Of a stretch of DNA of 18,890 nucleotides, positions 16,028 through 18,890 are shown piece by piece. The notes beneath the pieces are model-generated. The model ran no database searches. It was not told the DNA's origin and saw only the letters and a program-made list of their open reading frames with translations. Both the position numbers and the translations under genes were made by a program. Source of the DNA: Candidatus Pacebacteria bacterium UBA1364. Lineage in GTDB: Bacteria > Patescibacteriota > Microgenomatia > UBA1400 > PJMF01. The number at the start of each line of letters is the position of its first letter. Position 1 is the first letter of the stretch. Location of the stretch: contig DBRQ01000002.1 of assembly GCA_002306345.1 (NCBI GenBank), positions 104,975 to 123,864 on the forward strand, in the 5' to 3' direction.

Positions 16028-16060
16028 GGGGGAGTTTAGTCTAAAACCTTTGGAGAATCC

Positions 16061-18400
16061 TTAGAGTAATTTCGCTCGTTGATTAATTTCCATCTCCACT
16101 AATTCTTTATCTTTGCCATATTTCAGACGCGAAAGTTGTTTAATCATCTCAGCCAACTTAGGATTCATTCGCGCTTCTTGAGCTTTGATATCTTTATAAA
16201 GCGACATGCTAAAGGCTGGCACTGGTTCATTATCAACGATTGTCTTGACATAAGCGTGATATTTTTCCACATTGGCTAAATCAGTTTCAGAAAAGGTCGG
16301 AGCAAATTCATGTTGCAAAAAATTGGCATCAGTCACACCAATACGAAAAGAAATCATCGTACCCACGTTTCCAAAAACAGCGTTTTTAATATCTTCATCA
16401 ATCTGACCAATAAACTGATTAGCCACCACTAAATTTAAACGATATTTACGAGCCTCAGATAAAATGGAGGCAAAATCCTCTGTGGCAAAATTTTGAAACT
16501 CATCAACATAAAGAAAAAAATCCGGTCGTTGTTCCATTGGCACATTTTGGCGACTCATTGCCGCCGCTAAAATCTTTGGTACTAAAATTAAACCTAAAAA
16601 TTTAGCGTCTTCTTCACCCAAAATGCCCTTAGATAAATTGCAGAGAACAATTTTTTGTTCATCCATCGCTTTGCGAAAATCAAAAGAACTACGTGGCTGA
16701 CCAATAATATTGCGCATAGTTTTATTAGTCACAAAGCGGCCAAATTTAGAAACGATGTAGTCCATCACTTCAGATTTATGAAAATCGGCAGTATTGGCAA
16801 TTTGATCCGTCCAATAACGCTTGACCATGCCATCTTTAACCAAAGGTAAATAGTCCTCAACAAATTTAGGATCAGTCAAAATACGGACCATTTCAATAAA
16901 AGTACTACCTGGTTTACACATAATCGTTAACATGGCATTACGAATGGCATGTTCAAAACGTGGTCCCACGATGCCAGTATGATGTGGATCATAAAGTTTA
17001 TACATCAAACCAATAATTGAACTTGCCACAAAATGTTTTTGTTCCTCAGTATCGGCCTCCATGATGTTAAGTCCCAAAGGTCGATCAGTGTCTGAGGGAT
17101 TAAAATAAATCACATCTTCAGCACGTTCTGGTGGCATTAATTGCAAAATATCCTCCACCAAATCACCGTGTGGATCAATCACTGCCACTCCGTGACCAGC
17201 TTCTATATCTTGTAACGCCATATCCTTAAGAAATTCTGATTTACCCGTGCCAGTCTTGCCAATAATGTAAGTATGACGACGGCGATCGTTTAAGCCAATA
17301 TAAATATCTTTTTCTTGACCGCGATAAATCGATTTGCCAAGAAATAAACCAGATGTGGGAATTTGGTGTGGCGCAGGAGCAGTTTTGGCAGTTAAAACAC
17401 GAATGTGGTGAGTTTCAACCGTCTTATTTGGAAAATGCATAATAGTTGCTAATTCTTCCACATTCAAAATCATTGTGTTGATGTTAAAAAACGGCATATA
17501 ACGATAAATGAAATCAATCATGAAAAAATGTTTAAATAACAACAAAGCTTTTTTAAAACCATTGTAAGTGGAGGTAAATTGCGAAAAAGCCCCAACAATA
17601 TTATTCAGATTTGATTGAGCTGTAACTGCATTTTGCGCAGAAACTACTACTCTAATACAAACCCTAAAACCTGGCTTGCCAATTTTATTATTGATCGCTT
17701 CTACTTCTTTGGGGTCATGAAAATAATTAGCTTTGTCGGGATCAGATTCTTGCCTTTTTTCCTTTTGATTGTGCCTTAGTCCTTTGTTTTGCCAACGTTT
17801 ACCCTCTGGTTTAAGCAAAATTTGCAAAGTAGCGCCTTCCCCATCACTCATTTTAGACATAGCCGAAGTAATTAAAGACAAGCCATCAGTGGGTAAATCT
17901 TTATAAGTTTTAATGGGATAAAAATTGGCTTTGTCCAATTTTATCGTGGCAAAAGCCACCCTGCCCGTTTCGTTAAAAATATTAACTTCATCCACCTCAG
18001 AAATAAAGGCCGAAGGGTAAGCCCCGTTAATTTGCTTTTCCACCAGATCACGAATTGCTCTATGACAAGTAACGTAAAAAGCAATATCTTCCTTCATACT
18101 AGTAATTTCAAAACCAATAGTTTCTTCCGGCTTCAAAAAAGCGAAAAAACCGCGTTTTTTCAAAGAATAAAGTCCTGCAAACATCTGTTCTGCTGCATCA
18201 ATCTTAATTTCATTACTTTTAGGCAATTCAACTAATAAAGTTACAAAATTCAGCACGTAATTTTCTCGATGACGGTTTTTAATCAGAACAGCAAGTAAAT
18301 AAATGGTTACCACTAAAACCACAACTAAAGTTAAAACCAAAAAAACAGAAAGAAAAACACTATTAGCTTGCGATAAAAAGGCTTGACTTTGTTCGTTCAT
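16061..18400 (-). CDS. Membrane-anchored VirD4/TraD-like (DUF87-type) ATPase
   Basis: The 779-residue protein has one membrane helix at about 17-41, a poorly conserved N-terminal domain (about 50-340; includes a charged linker at about 198-235) and a RecA-like motor domain (about 365-740). The Walker A motif is GKTGTGKS (381-388) and Walker B is FFLYVDEF (628-635). DPHGD (409-413) and ANQFIGQ (660-666) are typical of type IV secretion coupling proteins and TraM-recognition-site ATPases. Relatives use ATP to move DNA or protein across the membrane or drive pilus-like machines. No relaxase, VirB4, VirB6 or pilin is in the window, so conjugation cannot be claimed. A DNA-uptake or secretion role is only inference. 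It has no visible Shine-Dalgarno sequence and follows the coiled-coil gene by 45 bp. Confidence 0.85.
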   Translation of the reverse strand: MNEQSQAFLSQANSVFLSVFLVLTLVVVLVVTIYLLAVLIKNRHRENYVLNFVTLLVELPKSNEIKIDAAEQMFAGLYSLKKRGFFAFLKPEETIGFEITSMKEDIAFYVTCHRAIRDLVEKQINGAYPSAFISEVDEVNIFNETGRVAFATIKLDKANFYPIKTYKDLPTDGLSLITSAMSKMSDGEGATLQILLKPEGKRWQNKGLRHNQKEKRQESDPDKANYFHDPKEVEAINNKIGKPGFRVCIRVVVSAQNAVTAQSNLNNIVGAFSQFTSTYNGFKKALLLFKHFFMIDFIYRYMPFFNINTMILNVEELATIMHFPNKTVETHHIRVLTAKTAPAPHQIPTSGLFLGKSIYRGQEKDIYIGLNDRRRHTYIIGKTGTGKSEFLKDMALQDIEAGHGVAVIDPHGDLVEDILQLMPPERAEDVIYFNPSDTDRPLGLNIMEADTEEQKHFVASSIIGLMYKLYDPHHTGIVGPRFEHAIRNAMLTIMCKPGSTFIEMVRILTDPKFVEDYLPLVKDGMVKRYWTDQIANTADFHKSEVMDYIVSKFGRFVTNKTMRNIIGQPRSSFDFRKAMDEQKIVLCNLSKGILGEEDAKFLGLILVPKILAAAMSRQNVPMEQRPDFFLYVDEFQNFATEDFASILSEARKYRLNLVVANQFIGQIDEDIKNAVFGNVGTMISFRIGVTDANFLQHEFAPTFSETDLANVEKYHAYVKTIVDNEPVPAFSMSLYKDIKAQEARMNPKLAEMIKQLSRLKYGKDKELVEMEINQRAKLL

Positions 18401-18445
18401 AATAATCTAATGTAAATTTGACACTTCAAGAGCGCCAAAATTTAT

Positions 18446-18890
18446 CTACGAATTCTCGACTTCTTCTTTATATACTACAGCACCAAGAAACATTTTTTTA
18501 ATTTTATCGCACCACTCAAGAAGCCACCTGACACTATATTTAGTACTCTTAAACTTAGCCTCTTCCTTGCTTTTAGCAGTAATCGGCAAAACTACCACCG
18601 GTCGATCAGAGACCGCTACAGGCGTTTTAATAGTTTGCGCTAAATGATCGATTTCTCGTTGTTTCTCTGCAATTTCAGCTTGTTTCTGTCGTTCCTGACT
18701 TTCTTTGGAAACTTCCTGTAATTCTTGGGAAAGTTTGCTAATCTCGGGATTTGGCGCCGCCTCAACAGCGGTTTCAATTTGCTCGACCGCTTCCTCTACG
18801 GGAGCATTTTCCGCAGCTTGAGTTTGGTCAACTAAAATTTCCTTAGCGCGAGTAGAAACTTGAGGACCGTTAGGGGACAGAGTGCTCTCT
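18446..18890 (-). CDS. C-terminal part of a coiled-coil protein upstream of the ATPase (N-terminus beyond window)
   Basis: The minus-strand frame is open from the right edge to a TAG at 18448-18446, giving about 147 residues of a longer protein. The visible part starts Glu/Ala/Val-rich and has a heptad-like helix ISKLSQELQEVSKESQERQK followed by more Gln/Glu/Lys-rich coil. It then has VAVSDRPVVVLPITAKSKEE and ends in an amphipathic segment, VRWLLEWCDKIKKMFLGAVV. No signal or membrane helix is seen in this part. The gene lies 45 bp ahead of the ATPase on the same strand and is probably co-transcribed, so it may be a partner of that motor. I do not recognise the family. Confidence 0.7.
   Translation of the reverse strand, partial: ESTLSPNGPQVSTRAKEILVDQTQAAENAPVEEAVEQIETAVEAAPNPEISKLSQELQEVSKESQERQKQAEIAEKQREIDHLAQTIKTPVAVSDRPVVVLPITAKSKEEAKFKSTKYSVRWLLEWCDKIKKMFLGAVVYKEEVENS

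Noticed and set aside
15814..16060. A remnant 16S 3' end before tRNA-Ala
   Set aside because: I looked for the conserved GGATCACCTCC end and helix 45 sequence on the minus strand; neither is present.
16061..18890. An integrated conjugative element
   Set aside because: Only the motor-type ATPase and a coiled-coil protein are seen; no relaxase, integrase or attachment-site repeats occur in the window.

Overview
The window is about 63% A+T by eye and densely packed with short intergenic gaps, and it uses the standard code (no in-frame TGA; TGA serves as a stop for the intron ORF). The mix of genes points to a Candidate Phyla Radiation (Patescibacteria) genome, most likely Microgenomates-like. 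The clues are a self-splicing-type intron with a LAGLIDADG gene inside the 23S rRNA, a 23S-5S operon with no 16S attached, a lone T4SS-like DUF87/TraD-type ATPase, a PilN/PilO pair, and several small single-pass membrane proteins of unknown function. The phylum call is inference from gene content; no phylogeny was possible.

Layout. (1) Bases 1-4861, minus strand: murJ (lipid II flippase), then pilN, pilO, a small membrane protein and a long anchored FN3/carboxypeptidase-regulatory-type surface protein that runs off the left edge. Spacing is tight and two junctions overlap, so this looks like a cell-envelope operon joining a wall-precursor flippase to a type IV pilus inner-membrane platform. 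(2) Bases 5014-7198, plus strand: rpsT (S20) and lepA (EF4), translation genes divergent from murJ. The two divergent promoters place the -10 box only 7-8 nt from the start codons, which suggests leaderless mRNAs. (3) Bases 7213-9101: a membrane-anchored SurA_N-type chaperone-like protein (minus) and, divergently, a PH-domain membrane protein followed by a 78-aa two-helix membrane protein (plus). (4) Bases 9121-11280, minus: a C39-like cysteine peptidase with an internally duplicated 58-residue cassette, then an anchored protein of unknown function.

(5) Bases 11305-16027, minus: a complete rRNA transcription unit. It has a -35/-10 promoter, boxA, tRNA-Ala(UGC), a second boxA-like site, 23S rRNA and 5S rRNA. 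The 23S gene is interrupted by an 897-nt group I intron carrying a LAGLIDADG homing-endonuclease gene. A 13-bp stem flanks the 23S, an 18-bp stem flanks the 5S, and an intrinsic terminator closes the unit. No 16S rRNA precedes the tRNA, so the 16S gene must lie elsewhere. A second hairpin with a T-tract lies between 23S and 5S.

(6) Bases 16061-18890, minus: a 779-aa membrane-anchored ATPase of the VirD4/TraD-like (DUF87) type, and upstream of it the C-terminal end of a coiled-coil protein that enters from the right edge.

The most noteworthy items are the precisely placed group I intron, whose ORF fills a helix loop and overlaps the catalytic core; the 16S-less rRNA operon with duplicated boxA; the leaderless divergent promoter pair; and the duplicated cassette in the cysteine peptidase.
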